This document shows, one piece after another, positions 53,279-61,955 of a DNA stretch of 64,000 nucleotides (the stretch's first letter is position 1; the number at the start of each line of letters is the position of its first letter). The notes under the pieces are model-generated. The model was not told the origin of the DNA and searched no databases. It saw only the letters and a program-made list of their open reading frames with translations. Both the position numbers and the translations under genes were made by a program. The DNA comes from Methylobacterium nodulans ORS 2060. Its GTDB lineage: Bacteria > Pseudomonadota > Alphaproteobacteria > Rhizobiales > Beijerinckiaceae. The stretch lies in contig NC_011887.1 in NCBI RefSeq assembly GCF_000022085.1, positions 124,001 through 188,000 of the forward strand, given 5' to 3'.

Positions 53279-53962
53279 TCAGACCAGCGCGCGCAGGGCT
53301 TCCAGGGCCTCGTCCGTCGACATCACGTCCGCGTATTTCGAGGCCATGTCGAACAGGTTGACCGCGTGCGAGGTGGCGCTGCGGTCGTAGACGGCATCGT
53401 GGGGCACCAGGACCCGGAAGTTGTACGCGAAGGCATCGACGACGCTCCCGCGCACGCATCCGCTCGTGGAGCAGCCCGTCACCACGAGGCTGTCGGCCTG
53501 GAGATTGATGAGGTAGCTCGTGAGCGGCGTGCCGAAGAAGGCGCTCGGATGCTTCTTCGGCAGCAGGATGTCGCCCTCGCGCGGCGCGATCTCGGGGGGG
53601 AATTCGTAGCCTTTCGCGGCGACGGTCATGATCGCCGGCACCTTGTCGGACAGGCGTCCCCGGTCGAAGGCCGCCTTGGGCGCGACGAGCGGGTAGAGGA
53701 CGGGCCAGCCGCGCTCGCGGAACAATCCGAGCAGCCGCTCGATCCGCTCCACCGCCGCCCAGGCGACGTCGCCGCACGCGGTGGGATATTCCTTGATCGC
53801 CTCCCAGAACGGCATCGGCGTCGTCCCGGTCGTGCGGTACTGCACGTCGATGATGAGGAGGGCCGGCCGGCGCCCGAGGCCGGTCGCACGGCCGAACCCG
53901 GCGGCGTTGTAGGCCCGCTGCTCCTCCTCGGAGATCAGGCCGTCCCACGGCTTGCGGTCCAT
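53279..53962 (-). CDS. Isochorismatase-like hydrolase (N-carbamoylsarcosine amidase type)
   Basis: A 227-aa cysteine hydrolase starting at ATG 53962. The catalytic triad is visible: Asp in 'PALLIIDVQYRTTG', Lys in 'ILLPKKHPSAFFGT', and Cys in 'LVVTGCSTSGCVRGSVVDAF'. The last motif and 'LVPHDAVYDRSATSHAVNLF' resemble N-carbamoylsarcosine and related N-carbamoyl amidases more than true isochorismatases. In combination with a hydantoinase it would release CO2 and ammonia from an N-carbamoyl intermediate. Eleven bases downstream of the lyase gene. Confidence 0.85.
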   Translation of the reverse strand: MDRKPWDGLISEEEQRAYNAAGFGRATGLGRRPALLIIDVQYRTTGTTPMPFWEAIKEYPTACGDVAWAAVERIERLLGLFRERGWPVLYPLVAPKAAFDRGRLSDKVPAIMTVAAKGYEFPPEIAPREGDILLPKKHPSAFFGTPLTSYLINLQADSLVVTGCSTSGCVRGSVVDAFAYNFRVLVPHDAVYDRSATSHAVNLFDMASKYADVMSTDEALEALRALV

Positions 53963-53973
53963 CCCCGGCCTCC

Positions 53974-54840
53974 TCAGGCTGCCCGGTAGCGGGCTTCGAG
54001 CGCGTCCCATTCATCCTTGGCGACCGCCCGCTGACGCTCCTCGAATGAGGCGAGCCGGTCGGCGACAGCGGACAGCGAGCCGTCTCGCTTGAGCGCCCCG
54101 AGCACCTCGTAGGAGGCCTTCAGGGCCGCCTGCAGGGCCGCGTTGGCGTAGAGGACGATCGAGAACCCCATCTCGGCCAAGCGCTCGCGCCCCGGGTCGG
54201 GCGTCTTCCCGCCGAACACGATGTTGGCGACCTGCGGAACCTTCAGGTCGCGGGCGATGCGGCCGAGTTCCTCGGCCGACACGGGCGCCTCCACGAAGGT
54301 CGCATCGGCGCCCGCCTCGATGTAAGCCTGCGCCCGCTCGATCGCGCGTTCCAGCCCTTCCACCGCCCGGGCATCGGTCCGGGCGATGATCTGAAGGTCG
54401 CCGTCGCGCCGCGCATCGACCGCCGCCTTCACCTTCTGCACCATCTCGTCCCGCGGGATGACGTCCTTGCCGGTGAAGTGGCCGCACTTCTTGGGAAAGA
54501 CCTGGTCCTCGATCTGGATTCCGGCGGCGCCGGCGCGCTCCAGCAGCCGCACCGTCCGGATCATGTTGACGGCGTTGCCGAATCCGGTGTCGGCATCGAC
54601 GATGATCGGGAGCGCCACCGCATCGGCCACGGCCGCGACCGTGCTCGCGACCTCGGTGATGCTGGTCAGCCCGATGTCGGGCGCGCCGAGCTGCATGTTC
54701 GCGACGCCTGCGCCGGTCACATAGACCGCCTCGAACCCGAGATCCTCGATGACGCGGGCGAACAGGGCGTTCGCAGCGCCCGGCACACTGACCGCCTCGC
54801 GGCGCGCCAGGATGGATTTCAGGGTCTGTGTGGCTCGCAT
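53974..54840 (-). CDS. Isocitrate lyase/PEP mutase family lyase
   Basis: A 288-aa lyase: 'SVPGAANALFARVIEDLGFE', 'ALPIIVDADTGFGNAVNMIR' (Mg-binding Asp), 'AGIQIEDQVFPKKCGHFTGK' with catalytic Cys in KKCGH, 'IIARTDARAVEGLERAIERA'. KKCGH marks the lyase branch (2-methylisocitrate, 2,3-dimethylmalate lyases) rather than PEP mutases. Predicted to cleave a 2-hydroxy-di/tricarboxylate to pyruvate (or glyoxylate) plus a dicarboxylate. First gene of the operon, immediately downstream of the palindromic operator. A GTG start one codon-pair upstream (54843) is possible. Confidence 0.88.
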   Translation of the reverse strand: MRATQTLKSILARREAVSVPGAANALFARVIEDLGFEAVYVTGAGVANMQLGAPDIGLTSITEVASTVAAVADAVALPIIVDADTGFGNAVNMIRTVRLLERAGAAGIQIEDQVFPKKCGHFTGKDVIPRDEMVQKVKAAVDARRDGDLQIIARTDARAVEGLERAIERAQAYIEAGADATFVEAPVSAEELGRIARDLKVPQVANIVFGGKTPDPGRERLAEMGFSIVLYANAALQAALKASYEVLGALKRDGSLSAVADRLASFEERQRAVAKDEWDALEARYRAA

Positions 54841-54938
54841 CACCGGGCGTTGTCCTCACGCTTGCTGCGGCCGTCCCTTGCGGCGGCGCTCTTGGGCGAC
54901 TGGCGCCCTGTTCTCGCGAGCAGGTTCGTGCATCCTCA

Positions 54939-54958
54939 GCAAACTGTCAACAGTTTGC
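54939..54958. promoter_or_regulatory. Palindromic operator, 9-2-9
   Basis: GCAAACTGT-CA-ACAGTTTGC, a perfect 9-bp inverted repeat 99 bp upstream of the lyase start. Size and symmetry fit a FadR/GntR-type dimer site. It probably controls the 11-gene operon. Confidence 0.6.
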
Positions 54959-55274
54959 GATGTGTCGGTCGCGCATCCGTGACGCCAGGATGGTCTGCGC
55001 GTGACCTCAATCATACCAGTCCTGCGGCTCTGCCGCGTTCCCGGTGGCATGATTTCGGCCTCGCTTGGCTTTCAAATTCCTGAGAAGGCATGCTTTTTTG
55101 AGGATGAGAGACCTGGCGCTCTGCCCTTGTTGCAATTTGAACGTGGTGCAAATTCGAGCACGGCCGCGCCTTCCCCTTCTCACCAACGATCAACATTCTG
55201 GCACGGTGGAGATGTCTTGGCAGGTCGTCGATCTTGCGCCGGCATGGCGGTGAGCCAAGGGGCCCAGCCGGATG

Positions 55275-55290
55275 TTGACAGTTTGCACAA
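55275..55290. promoter_or_regulatory. Second operator-like half-site
   Basis: TTGACAGTTTGCACAA shares the core ACAGTTTGC with the right arm of the palindrome at 54939-54958. It lies 38 bp upstream of the GntR start, where autoregulation would act. The opposite arm is imperfect. Confidence 0.5.
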
Positions 55291-55327
55291 GACGTGAGTT
55301 CGTGGCGTCGGTACCCTTGGTGACTGC

Positions 55328-56029
55328 ATGACCGCCCTTTTTCCGATTGCAGCCACGTCGCTGGTCGACGAGGCCTTCACGAAGCTCGTCGCGGCGATCA
55401 CGTCGGGCGAGTTCGCGCCGGGCGAGCGCCTGTCCGAGGCGGAGCTGGCTCGCCAGCTCGGGATCAGCCGGGGGCCGCTGCGGGAGGCCCTGCACCGGCT
55501 CGAAGGCCGGCTCGTCGTACGCACTCCCCGAATCGGAGTGCGAGTGGTCGAGTTTGACCGCGACACGCTCGAGCAGCTCTTCCTAGTCCGGGAGGCGCTG
55601 GAGGGCATGGCGGCGCGGCTCGCCGCCGAGCGGATGACGTCCCGCGAGCAGGATGAGATCGCCAACCTGCTCGACCGGCATGCCGGCCAGCCCGACGTCG
55701 CCTCCGGAAAGAGCTACGTTCAGGTCTCGACGGACGAAGACTTCCACTTCGCGATCGTGCGAAGCTCGCGCAACCCTCGTCTGGAGCAGCTCCTCCTGGA
55801 CGAAGTGTACTACCAGCTGCGGCTTCACCGCCTCCGGTCGAGCACCCGCCCGGGCCGGGCTCAGGCTGCCCTGGCCGAGCATCGGGAGATCCTCGCGGCG
55901 CTGCAATCCCGGGATCCGGATCGGGCGGAGGAGGCGATGCGCAAGCACATCCGCAGCGCGCGCTTCAGCGCCTTGGCCGACCTCGAGGCCACAGGAACAT
56001 CCAAGTCACGGAGCAAGCATAAAGCGTAA
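55328..56029 (+). CDS. GntR-family (FCD subfamily) regulator of locus B
   Basis: A 233-aa regulator: 'LVDEAFTKLVAAITSGEFAP' 'GERLSEAELARQLGISRGPL' 'REALHRLEGRLVVRTPRIGV' winged HTH, then an FCD domain ('DTLEQLFLVREALEGMAARL', 'DEDFHFAIVRSSRNPRLEQL', 'LAEHREILAALQSRD'). It is divergent from the catabolic operon and shares the operator-like sequence in front of both genes, so it most likely represses both, relieved by a pathway intermediate. The C-terminus ends in a basic tail. Confidence 0.9.
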   Translation: MTALFPIAATSLVDEAFTKLVAAITSGEFAPGERLSEAELARQLGISRGPLREALHRLEGRLVVRTPRIGVRVVEFDRDTLEQLFLVREALEGMAARLAAERMTSREQDEIANLLDRHAGQPDVASGKSYVQVSTDEDFHFAIVRSSRNPRLEQLLLDEVYYQLRLHRLRSSTRPGRAQAALAEHREILAALQSRDPDRAEEAMRKHIRSARFSALADLEATGTSKSRSKHKA

Positions 56030-56057
56030 ACTAATTTTGAAATTTAATGAGCAAATG

Positions 56058-56600
56058 AATGTGGCTCGGGTTCTCGGCCCGGGCGTTCTGACGCAGACCC
56101 TGCTCCTGCTGGGCGCTCAAGCCAAGCTCTCGGTGCGCGGCCGCGTCGGCGCGGAGCTTGCCCGTTACCAGTTTCTCTGGGGCGAAGCCCTGCTTCATGA
56201 TCAGCTTGCGCAGGAGCTTCAGCGCCGCCTTCTGGTCGCGCCTGGGCTGCACCAGCAGGTCGAGCACCTCGCCTTCCGCATCCACGGCCCGCCACAGGTG
56301 CAGGCGCCGGCCCTGGATCGAGACCACCATCGCATCCAAATGCCAGGTGCTGGCGGGCCGGGGCCGCCGGCGGCGGAGGGTGCGGGCGAAGGCAGGCCCC
56401 GACCTTGATCGCCCATCGCCGGATACTCCCGTACGCGACACAGATGCGGCGCTCGGCCAAGAGTTCCTCGGCATCGCGGTCGCTGAGGCGCAGATGCAGC
56501 CCGACGGCGTGGCGGATGATCTCGGGTGGGAACGGGTGGCGGGCGTCCGAGACGGGCTGCAGGCCCCCTGCCCTACTGCGGCCGGAGCCGGGGTGCCATC
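56058..56600 (-). pseudogene. IS6-family transposase remnant
   Basis: Minus strand, two frames: 'LAERRICVAYGSIRRWAIKV' (N-terminal HTH), then 'GPAFARTLRRRRPRPASTWH' 'LDAMVVSIQGRRLHLWRAVD' (first DDE Asp) and 'LDLLVQPRRDQKAALKLLRK' to 'QGLRQNARAEN', where homology stops at about 56060. The C-terminal about 60 residues are missing and the N-terminal part is frameshifted. It overlaps the downstream side of the GntR gene. Confidence 0.8.
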
Positions 56601-56741
56601 GCTTCGCGCGACAATGCCGCTGGGCTAGACACCCCTCCTTTGGTTCAGTAAATCATAGCTCAACTAATCTACGTGCTTCGCAATAACAACCAGCGTAGAT
56701 CAAGCCGCCTCTGGACAGATATCGGCCGAGTCAAAACAAGC

Positions 56742-57329
56742 ATGCGCGTATTGCTGATCTACTCCCATCCCTGCTCTGACAGTTTCTCCTCCACGCTTCG
56801 CCAGATCGCAGCTGAGGCCCTGAGTTCTGCTGGACATGAGGTGGAGGTTCGTGACCTGTATGCCGAGAGTTTCGATCCAGTTCTCAGTGAGCAGGAGCGC
56901 CGAACTTACTACGATGAGAGTACTATCTCGGAGGGCGCTGGCGATCACGTAGCTTCTCTGAGGCAAGCACAGGCGTTAGTGTTCGTGTATCCAACTTGGT
57001 GGTTTGGGTCACCGGCCATGCTGAAGGGCTGGTTCGATCGAGTTTGGCTGCCCGGCGTAGCGTTCCGGTTGAGTGGTCCGAATGACCTTCAACCCCGACT
57101 GACGAATATCCAGCGCATCGTTGTCGTAACGACATATGGCTCACCACGATGGCTGCTCTGGCTATTGGGCTGGCCAGACTGGCGGGTGTTCAAGCGGGCT
57201 ATCCGGACGTTGTGTGCCCCTCGTTGTCGGCTCGAATGGCTGTCGCTCACCGGCATGGACAATTGTACGGATGATAAACGTCGGCGATTTGCCGCCAAAA
57301 TTCGGGTCCGTCTATCAAATTGGAAGTGA
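56742..57329 (+). CDS. NAD(P)H-dependent flavin oxidoreductase (MdaB/KefF/NQO type)
   Basis: A 195-aa flavodoxin-like oxidoreductase: 'MRVLLIYSHPCSDSFSSTLR' (FMN/FAD loop), 'GHEVEVRDLYAESFDPVLSE', 'ALVFVYPTWWFGSPAMLKGW' 'FDRVWLPGVAF' (the WWFG-P-LKGW-DRV signature), 'VVVTTYGSPRW'. Two-electron reduction of quinones is the family role. The gene has lower GC than its neighbours and no obvious partners, consistent with horizontal acquisition. Confidence 0.85.
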   Translation: MRVLLIYSHPCSDSFSSTLRQIAAEALSSAGHEVEVRDLYAESFDPVLSEQERRTYYDESTISEGAGDHVASLRQAQALVFVYPTWWFGSPAMLKGWFDRVWLPGVAFRLSGPNDLQPRLTNIQRIVVVTTYGSPRWLLWLLGWPDWRVFKRAIRTLCAPRCRLEWLSLTGMDNCTDDKRRRFAAKIRVRLSNWK

Positions 57330-57404
57330 AGAGCAGTTGCGAGCCATTTGAGTATTGGCGGCATTCATTACAATACTGCAACTCTGACTGATAATCTGAG
57401 GATC

Positions 57405-57509
57405 ATGGGTGAGTTCTTCATCCGAGGACCGTTGCGGGTGATCGGGTGGTCCGCTACAGGCCTGATGCTACTGGCCGCGATCACGCTCGGCGTCATATCG
57501 ATCCGGTGA
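57405..57509 (+). pseudogene. Possible Nramp-type transporter C-terminal remnant
   Basis: The frame reads '(LTDNLR)IMGEFFIRGPLRVI' 'GWSATGLMLLAAITLGVISI' and stops at 57509. Nramp metal transporters end with a similar 'N-RIMG ... LGW-STA-M-AA' helix. Only about 35-50 codons fit, so this is a fragment or a 34-aa single-helix ORF; assignment is weak. Confidence 0.35.
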
Positions 57510-57614
57510 CGTGGAGTGGATTGTCCGCTCTGAATCTCCGGCCTCGGCTACTGAACGGTTCACCGACTGCCATGTAAGCTGGAGACCTCGACCATCTGTC
57601 AGAGCGGCGGACTG

Positions 57615-57989
57615 CTACTTGTCCCCGAGCAGCCCGCTCAGGTGGTCGAGGACGGTTTCGACGGACGCTGGCTTTACGATCCAGGGGGCACGCTGAAAGA
57701 CGGACGGCAGTGATGCCGTATGATCGTAACCACTATAGACGATGAACGGTATTCCACGGCTCTCAAGGTCTTGGGCGAGCGCGTCACACGGACCATCTGC
57801 GAGCGTGTTGTCAAGGATGGCAGCAACCGGCTCGTTGTAGCGCAGCCACTGTTCGGCTTCAGAACAGGTCGTGAAAGGGCCAGCAGCCGCGAAGCCACGA
57901 AGCTCTAATTGGTCGGCAAGCTCAATACCGATCAGGGCTTCGTCTTCTGCAATGAGGATACAGCCGCGCGACACGCGTTCACCGGTCAT
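57615..57989 (-). CDS. Single-domain response regulator
   Basis: A 124-aa receiver domain: 'GCILIAEDEALIGIELADQL' (acidic pair), phospho-acceptor Asp in 'PVAAILDNTLADGP', Thr/Ser in 'PFIVYSGYDHTA' and Lys in 'APWIVKPASVETVLDHLSGL'. No output domain. Encoded 153 bp downstream of a histidine kinase gene on the same strand; such receivers commonly work with HWE/HisKA_2 kinases in alphaproteobacterial stress signalling. Confidence 0.85.
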   Translation of the reverse strand: MTGERVSRGCILIAEDEALIGIELADQLELRGFAAAGPFTTCSEAEQWLRYNEPVAAILDNTLADGPCDALAQDLESRGIPFIVYSGYDHTASLPSVFQRAPWIVKPASVETVLDHLSGLLGDK

Positions 57990-58142
57990 GACACTTCTTC
58001 CACCTCACGCCAGGACTCTGTCAGGGCGTATCAGAATGAAGCGCCACAAACCGCAGGTGGCGGATTATTTCCAAACATAGCTCACCATAGCTCGGCCCAC
58101 CGCCACGGGCCAGTTCGTCCGAATCGTGGACTTCGGAGCCAC

Positions 58143-59393
58143 TTAATACTCCGGAACCAGCCGCGCTTCAATTAACGGGGCCGTGATACTGACGTGAAGC
58201 CCCTCGGTCAGGAACTCAGTTTTCACCTCTGCCCCGCACTGCACCTCCAGCATTCGTTGGATCTTCATGCCCACGCCAGCCCGGAACGGTTTCCGTGCAC
58301 GAGGCCCGCCCTGCTCAGACCAGTTGAGATGCAGCAGGCGTTTGCCATCCTGCCTGATGAGGCTCCACTTCACTTCGACCTTGCCATCCGCCGAAGAGAG
58401 CGCGCCATGGCGTTCGGCATTCGACCTGAGTTCATGAAGAGCCATCCCGAACGGCACGGCGAGGTCCGCGGCGAGGTCAAGCTCAGGGCCGTCCAGCACC
58501 ACGCGGCCATTCCTATGTTTGATGTGCCACTCGAACTCGTGCGCGAGCATGTCATGCAGGCGTGCAGTTTGCCAATAGTCGTCGGACAGAAGGGCCTGTG
58601 TCCTGGCGAGAGAGGCGATCCGGTCGGCGAAGGAGCGGTATAGCTCATCGACGCTGCCGCTCGCTCGCGTGGTGACGCCGAACAGTGCTTGCAAGACGGC
58701 GAGGTTGTTGCGCGTGCGATGATGAAGCTCGCGCACGAGCAGGTGCTGCCGCGTCTCGGTTTGGCGCACCCTGGACAGCGCCTCGTCGCGCTCGATCACT
58801 GTCCGGCGTAGCTCAAGCTGGTTTGTTACCTGCCGGGATAGAGTCATCAACGCCGATGCCTGCTCACTGCTCAGACCCGGTCGCGGATTCCGGTCGAGCA
58901 CACAGAGACTACCGAGTGGCAGCCCGTCCGGCGTCTCCAACCGTGCTCCCGCGTAAAAGCGGAGGTAGGGGCAGCTCGCGATCAGAGGGTTGGTTGCGAA
59001 CCTCGCGTCCAAGATCATATCCGGCACTATGGTGAGCCCAGGCGCGAGAACCGTTGTGGCGCAAACCGATGCATCGATCGGTGTTTCTCTGATGCCCAGG
59101 CCCACCTCAGCCTTGAACCATTGTCGGCGGTCTTCGACGAGGCTGATGGCCGCCATTGGCGTCTGGCAGATCTGGGCGGCTAACTGGACGATCTCGTCGA
59201 ATCCGTCCTCATTGGGAGTATCGAGAACTTGGTAGGCGCGCAAAGCCGCCAGCCGCTTCTCCTCATCCCACGCTGCGCATTCACTCGCACCTGCCACGCG
59301 CGGCACCCTTAACGCTGGATATACGGCAACGACGCAGCTTAGTCCGGGGTTCAAGCGCGGGAGGCGCTTTCTCCAAATTCCAGCCTCCGGCAT
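58143..59393 (-). CDS. GAF-domain sensor histidine kinase (HisKA_2/HWE type)
   Basis: A kinase with an N-terminal GAF domain ('EEKRLAALRAYQVLDTPNED', 'MAAISLVEDRRQWFKAEVGL', 'FYAGARLETPDGLPLGSLCV'), a dimerisation/phospho-acceptor helix with His in 'LVRELHHRTRNNLAVLQALF', and an HATPase domain ('ALHELRSNAERHGALS', 'GPRARKPFRAGVGMKIQRML'). Length about 416 aa from ATG 59393; the start is uncertain because the open frame extends upstream with non-conserved sequence, and GTG 59297 would begin closer to the GAF domain. No membrane helix, so a cytoplasmic sensor (light, redox or ligand). Confidence 0.82.
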   Translation of the reverse strand: MPEAGIWRKRLPRLNPGLSCVVAVYPALRVPRVAGASECAAWDEEKRLAALRAYQVLDTPNEDGFDEIVQLAAQICQTPMAAISLVEDRRQWFKAEVGLGIRETPIDASVCATTVLAPGLTIVPDMILDARFATNPLIASCPYLRFYAGARLETPDGLPLGSLCVLDRNPRPGLSSEQASALMTLSRQVTNQLELRRTVIERDEALSRVRQTETRQHLLVRELHHRTRNNLAVLQALFGVTTRASGSVDELYRSFADRIASLARTQALLSDDYWQTARLHDMLAHEFEWHIKHRNGRVVLDGPELDLAADLAVPFGMALHELRSNAERHGALSSADGKVEVKWSLIRQDGKRLLHLNWSEQGGPRARKPFRAGVGMKIQRMLEVQCGAEVKTEFLTEGLHVSITAPLIEARLVPEY

Positions 59394-59766
59394 GACCGAC
59401 ACTCGCGCCGGACGATCGCCTGCACGATCAAGCGGACCAGGAGTGACGGATGGGCGGTCCGGGAGTTCGCGGAAGAGGTGTCGGTGACCGAAGGACGGCG
59501 AGGAGGCCGAAGCGGGGCGAGGCTCAGAGCCGGCCAGCGATGCCGACAGACGGGCCGCAGCGGAGCGGCGGGACGGCTCCAGCTCCGTTATCGGGCTGAT
59601 CAACTCAGTTAGAAAAGCCTTAGCTGCCGGCGTGAATCGCTCGCACAGCCATGGCCAACCACCATGCGCCGTATGGCCTCTGGACGACAAGGAACCTGCC
59701 CCCTATCTGACGCGTAACCTCGCCGAAGTTCGATTGGGCGAGCTGTCATAGCCAGTCAGGATAACA
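59394..59766. other. Gap upstream of the histidine kinase
   Basis: Contains the promoter regions of the leftward kinase and the rightward hypothetical gene. The kinase frame stays open to 59690 but its composition there does not look like conserved protein. A GGAAC element at about 59690 recalls EcfG-type stress promoters, but the matching -10 (GTT) at the required spacing is not convincing. Confidence 0.35.
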
Positions 59767-60327
59767 ATGACGCGCAAGCGTGTGCAGCGGCCGTTCACCG
59801 TGGAGGTCAAGGGACGGAGCCGCCTACAACCCGCAGGTCAAGAGATCTCCAAGCCTTCGACATCATCGCCGCCGCCTTCGGTGCTCTGGGCCGGAACTGA
59901 CCTCGGCCGCGAACTTGCCCGCGCAGGCGAGAAATTCTCGAACTTGGTGAGCGCTCGCCCAGCCGAGAAGCAGAAGGTCGAGGCCCGACGCGTCCTCCCG
60001 AGCCTGCTCGTGGCTGAGCCGATCACCGTCGAGCCGGACCCGGAACCGACGCTCGAACCACGCCTGCCCCGTGTGCGTCGGGTGACGAGCGCGAAGAAGG
60101 TCACCAAGACCACGCGGTCGAAGCGGAATGCCGCTTCGCCGGCGAACTCCCAGCCGCCGATCCGGGTCGAGCCTGCGCCTCAGCCGACGCCGGCCACTCC
60201 GGCCAGATCGGCCGCGCCTCCAATCCCATTGCGGGTGACGCGGTCGCGTCGATCGCGTGCGGAGGCGGTGCAGCCCCTCAAGCCCGGCCAGCGCTGGAAG
60301 CGGCGGCTCTCGCGTTTCTGCCGGTAG
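59767..60327 (+). CDS. Hypothetical basic, proline-rich protein
   Basis: A 186-aa protein of low complexity: many Arg/Lys clusters and Pro-rich runs ('AEPITVEPDPEPTLEPRLPR', 'RVTSAKKVTKTTRSKRNAAS', C-terminal 'KPGQRWKRRLSRFCR'). Strongly basic and probably disordered, possibly nucleic-acid-binding. No family recognised. GC and codon pattern match the high-GC neighbours, which supports genuine coding. Confidence 0.5.
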   Translation: MTRKRVQRPFTVEVKGRSRLQPAGQEISKPSTSSPPPSVLWAGTDLGRELARAGEKFSNLVSARPAEKQKVEARRVLPSLLVAEPITVEPDPEPTLEPRLPRVRRVTSAKKVTKTTRSKRNAASPANSQPPIRVEPAPQPTPATPARSAAPPIPLRVTRSRRSRAEAVQPLKPGQRWKRRLSRFCR

Positions 60328-60569
60328 CGCTCTCGCCGCTCTCTCCGGCTCACACGCCGCCTGCACCCTGCGCGACCACGACATGGTAGACTGGGTGCAG
60401 GCCAAGCGCGCGCGATGAAGCCGGACAGCCCCGAAAGCTTGGTGTTTGGTGAGCGAGCAGACGGCACCATCGCGCACATCACCGGGCAGCCTGTGCGGAC
60501 ATCCAAGCCCGGCGCATCAAGTCGCTGGCACCCGACCGCGTCGCCGACTGCGGCCTCTCTCACGCGATC

Positions 60570-60947
60570 GGCGTGGACGTGCCGGGTCTTGGCTGCTTCC
60601 AGGTCGCACCGCGTGAATGTCAGGCGGCGGTCTTGGAGCAGGTTCTCGACCAAGCGGTCACGGGCAGCAGATCGGTGATCACACCGGCTGAGTCCCTGCG
60701 GCAGTTAAGGCAGCGAGGCTGGGTGCGCAATCGCTTCCTTCGGCTGACCGCCGCCGAGGCCAGCGCCTTGACAGGGATCGAGTTCTCCTTCGCGCCGCCT
60801 GCTGCAGCAATTTCAGCCTGGGCCACAGCTGTGGCACGGTCCGGCATCCTCGTTCCGGCCGGCGGGGCCGAGCGCTGGACGCTATGGAACGGGATCATCC
60901 CGGCGCTGCGTGACATTCGCCGCCCTCGCTCTGCGTTCACGACTTAA
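60570..60947 (+). CDS. Hypothetical protein
   Basis: About 125 codons from GTG 60570/60573: 'DVPGLGCFQVAPRECQAAVL', 'EQVLDQAVTGSRSVITPAES', 'RNRFLRLTAAEASALTGIEF', 'GGAERWTLWNGIIPALRDIR'. The frame is open upstream to about 60455 without a good start. Folded-protein composition, but no recognised family. Lies ahead of the GapR gene. Confidence 0.4.
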   Translation, partial: GVDVPGLGCFQVAPRECQAAVLEQVLDQAVTGSRSVITPAESLRQLRQRGWVRNRFLRLTAAEASALTGIEFSFAPPAAAISAWATAVARSGILVPAGGAERWTLWNGIIPALRDIRRPRSAFTT

Positions 60948-61003
60948 CGGCTTGCTTACGACGATGCCCGAGGCTGCCCCTTCGTAGCGAGGAAGGAGCA
61001 ACC

Positions 61004-61276
61004 ATGAGCGACACGGCTGGTATTCCTGGCGATCGCATTCGCACCATCATCGAGCGGGTCGAGAAGCTCGAAGAGGAGATCAAGGATCTCACCGAGGCCA
61101 AGAAGGAGATCTTCCTGGAGGCGAAGAGCGACGGCCTCGACGTGAAGATCCTCAAGGAGATCATCAAGCTGCGCAAGCAGGACCAGGACGAGCGCGACGA
61201 GCACGAGACGCTGCTCGACGTCTATCTGCGCGCCATGGACGCGCCAACGCCGACTCCGAGCGCGCAGGCGGCCTGA
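61004..61276 (+). CDS. gapR: GapR-family nucleoid-associated protein (DUF2312)
   Basis: A 90-aa protein: 'GDRIRTIIERVEKLEEEIKD' 'LTEAKKEIFLEAKSDGLDVK' 'ILKEIIKLRKQDQDERDEHE' 'TLLDVYLRAM', matching GapR/DUF2312. GapR forms a clamp around overtwisted DNA ahead of replication or transcription and is typical of alphaproteobacteria. AGGAAGGAG precedes the ATG. Plasmids and islands often carry their own copy, so this may be a mobile-element-linked paralogue. Confidence 0.92.
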   Translation: MSDTAGIPGDRIRTIIERVEKLEEEIKDLTEAKKEIFLEAKSDGLDVKILKEIIKLRKQDQDERDEHETLLDVYLRAMDAPTPTPSAQAA

Positions 61277-61404
61277 AGAACTCGGACCGAGCGATTTGTA
61301 GGTGCGCGAGCGTCGGTGCCTCGCGCGTCGCTACGTCCGCGCCGGTATGTCCTCGGCTGCACCTCCTTCCTCGGAGGAGATGGCGCGAGCCGATTGTGAT
61401 CCCG

Positions 61405-61945
61405 TCATGGCTGACGAGCTTGACAGCTGGTCAGCCACTTTCCGAGCTTTGTGTAGCGCCATTTCGCGGTCCTGCCGCGCACCGCCATGTCGATCGCCTT
61501 GCGTTGGCCGATCAGCACGACCAGCCGCTTGCCGCGCGTCACGCCCGTGTAGAGCAGGTTGCGCGCCAGCATGGTCCAGTGCTGGGTCGTGATCGGGATC
61601 ACCACTGCCGGGTACTCCGACCCCTGGCTCTTGTGGATCATCGTCGCATAGGCGGGCACCAGCGTGTCGAGTTCCCCGAACGGGTAGACTTTTAGCCGAA
61701 CCGCTCTACCAGCGCAGGCGGATTCCCGACGCCTGGTCCTCCGGTGAGGATGGAGAGCTTGGCGCCGAGCATCAGGCGCACCGCCTCGGCCTGAGACGGG
61801 GAGAGCACCTTGCCCGTCTTCTGCTCCGCCCAGGGACGGGCGTTGCCGAGGTTGATGTCAGGCCAGGGCGGTGCGCCTGCTGCTCGCGCGCTCAACCGCT
61901 CGGCGATGCTGCGCTCGGCCGCGTGCAGGCCCTTCAGGAACACGC
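61405..61945 (-). pseudogene. RecD-like DNA helicase, internally deleted and truncated
   Basis: The upstream part (61945-61692) encodes 'LHAAERSIAERLSARAAGAP', 'VLSPSQAEAVRLMLGAKLSI' 'LTGGPGVGNPPALVERFG', a RecD2-type Walker A region in which the essential GKT is replaced by GNP. The downstream part (about 61685-61405), in another frame, jumps to the C-terminal motifs 'YATMIHKSQGSEYPAVVIPI' and 'LLYTGVTRGKRLVVLIGQRK'. About 200 residues between are deleted, and the 5' end is cut at the inverted repeat beside the IS1111 element. Non-functional. Confidence 0.8.
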
Positions 61946-61955
61946 ATTAGAGTCC

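Larger units (their letters stand above)
54841..55327. promoter_or_regulatory. Divergent control region of locus B
   Basis: The 487-bp gap separates the minus-strand catabolic operon from the plus-strand GntR gene. It holds two operator-like sites described separately (54939-54958 and 55275-55290) and no credible gene. Several short frames are present on both strands but lack ribosome sites. Confidence 0.5.
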
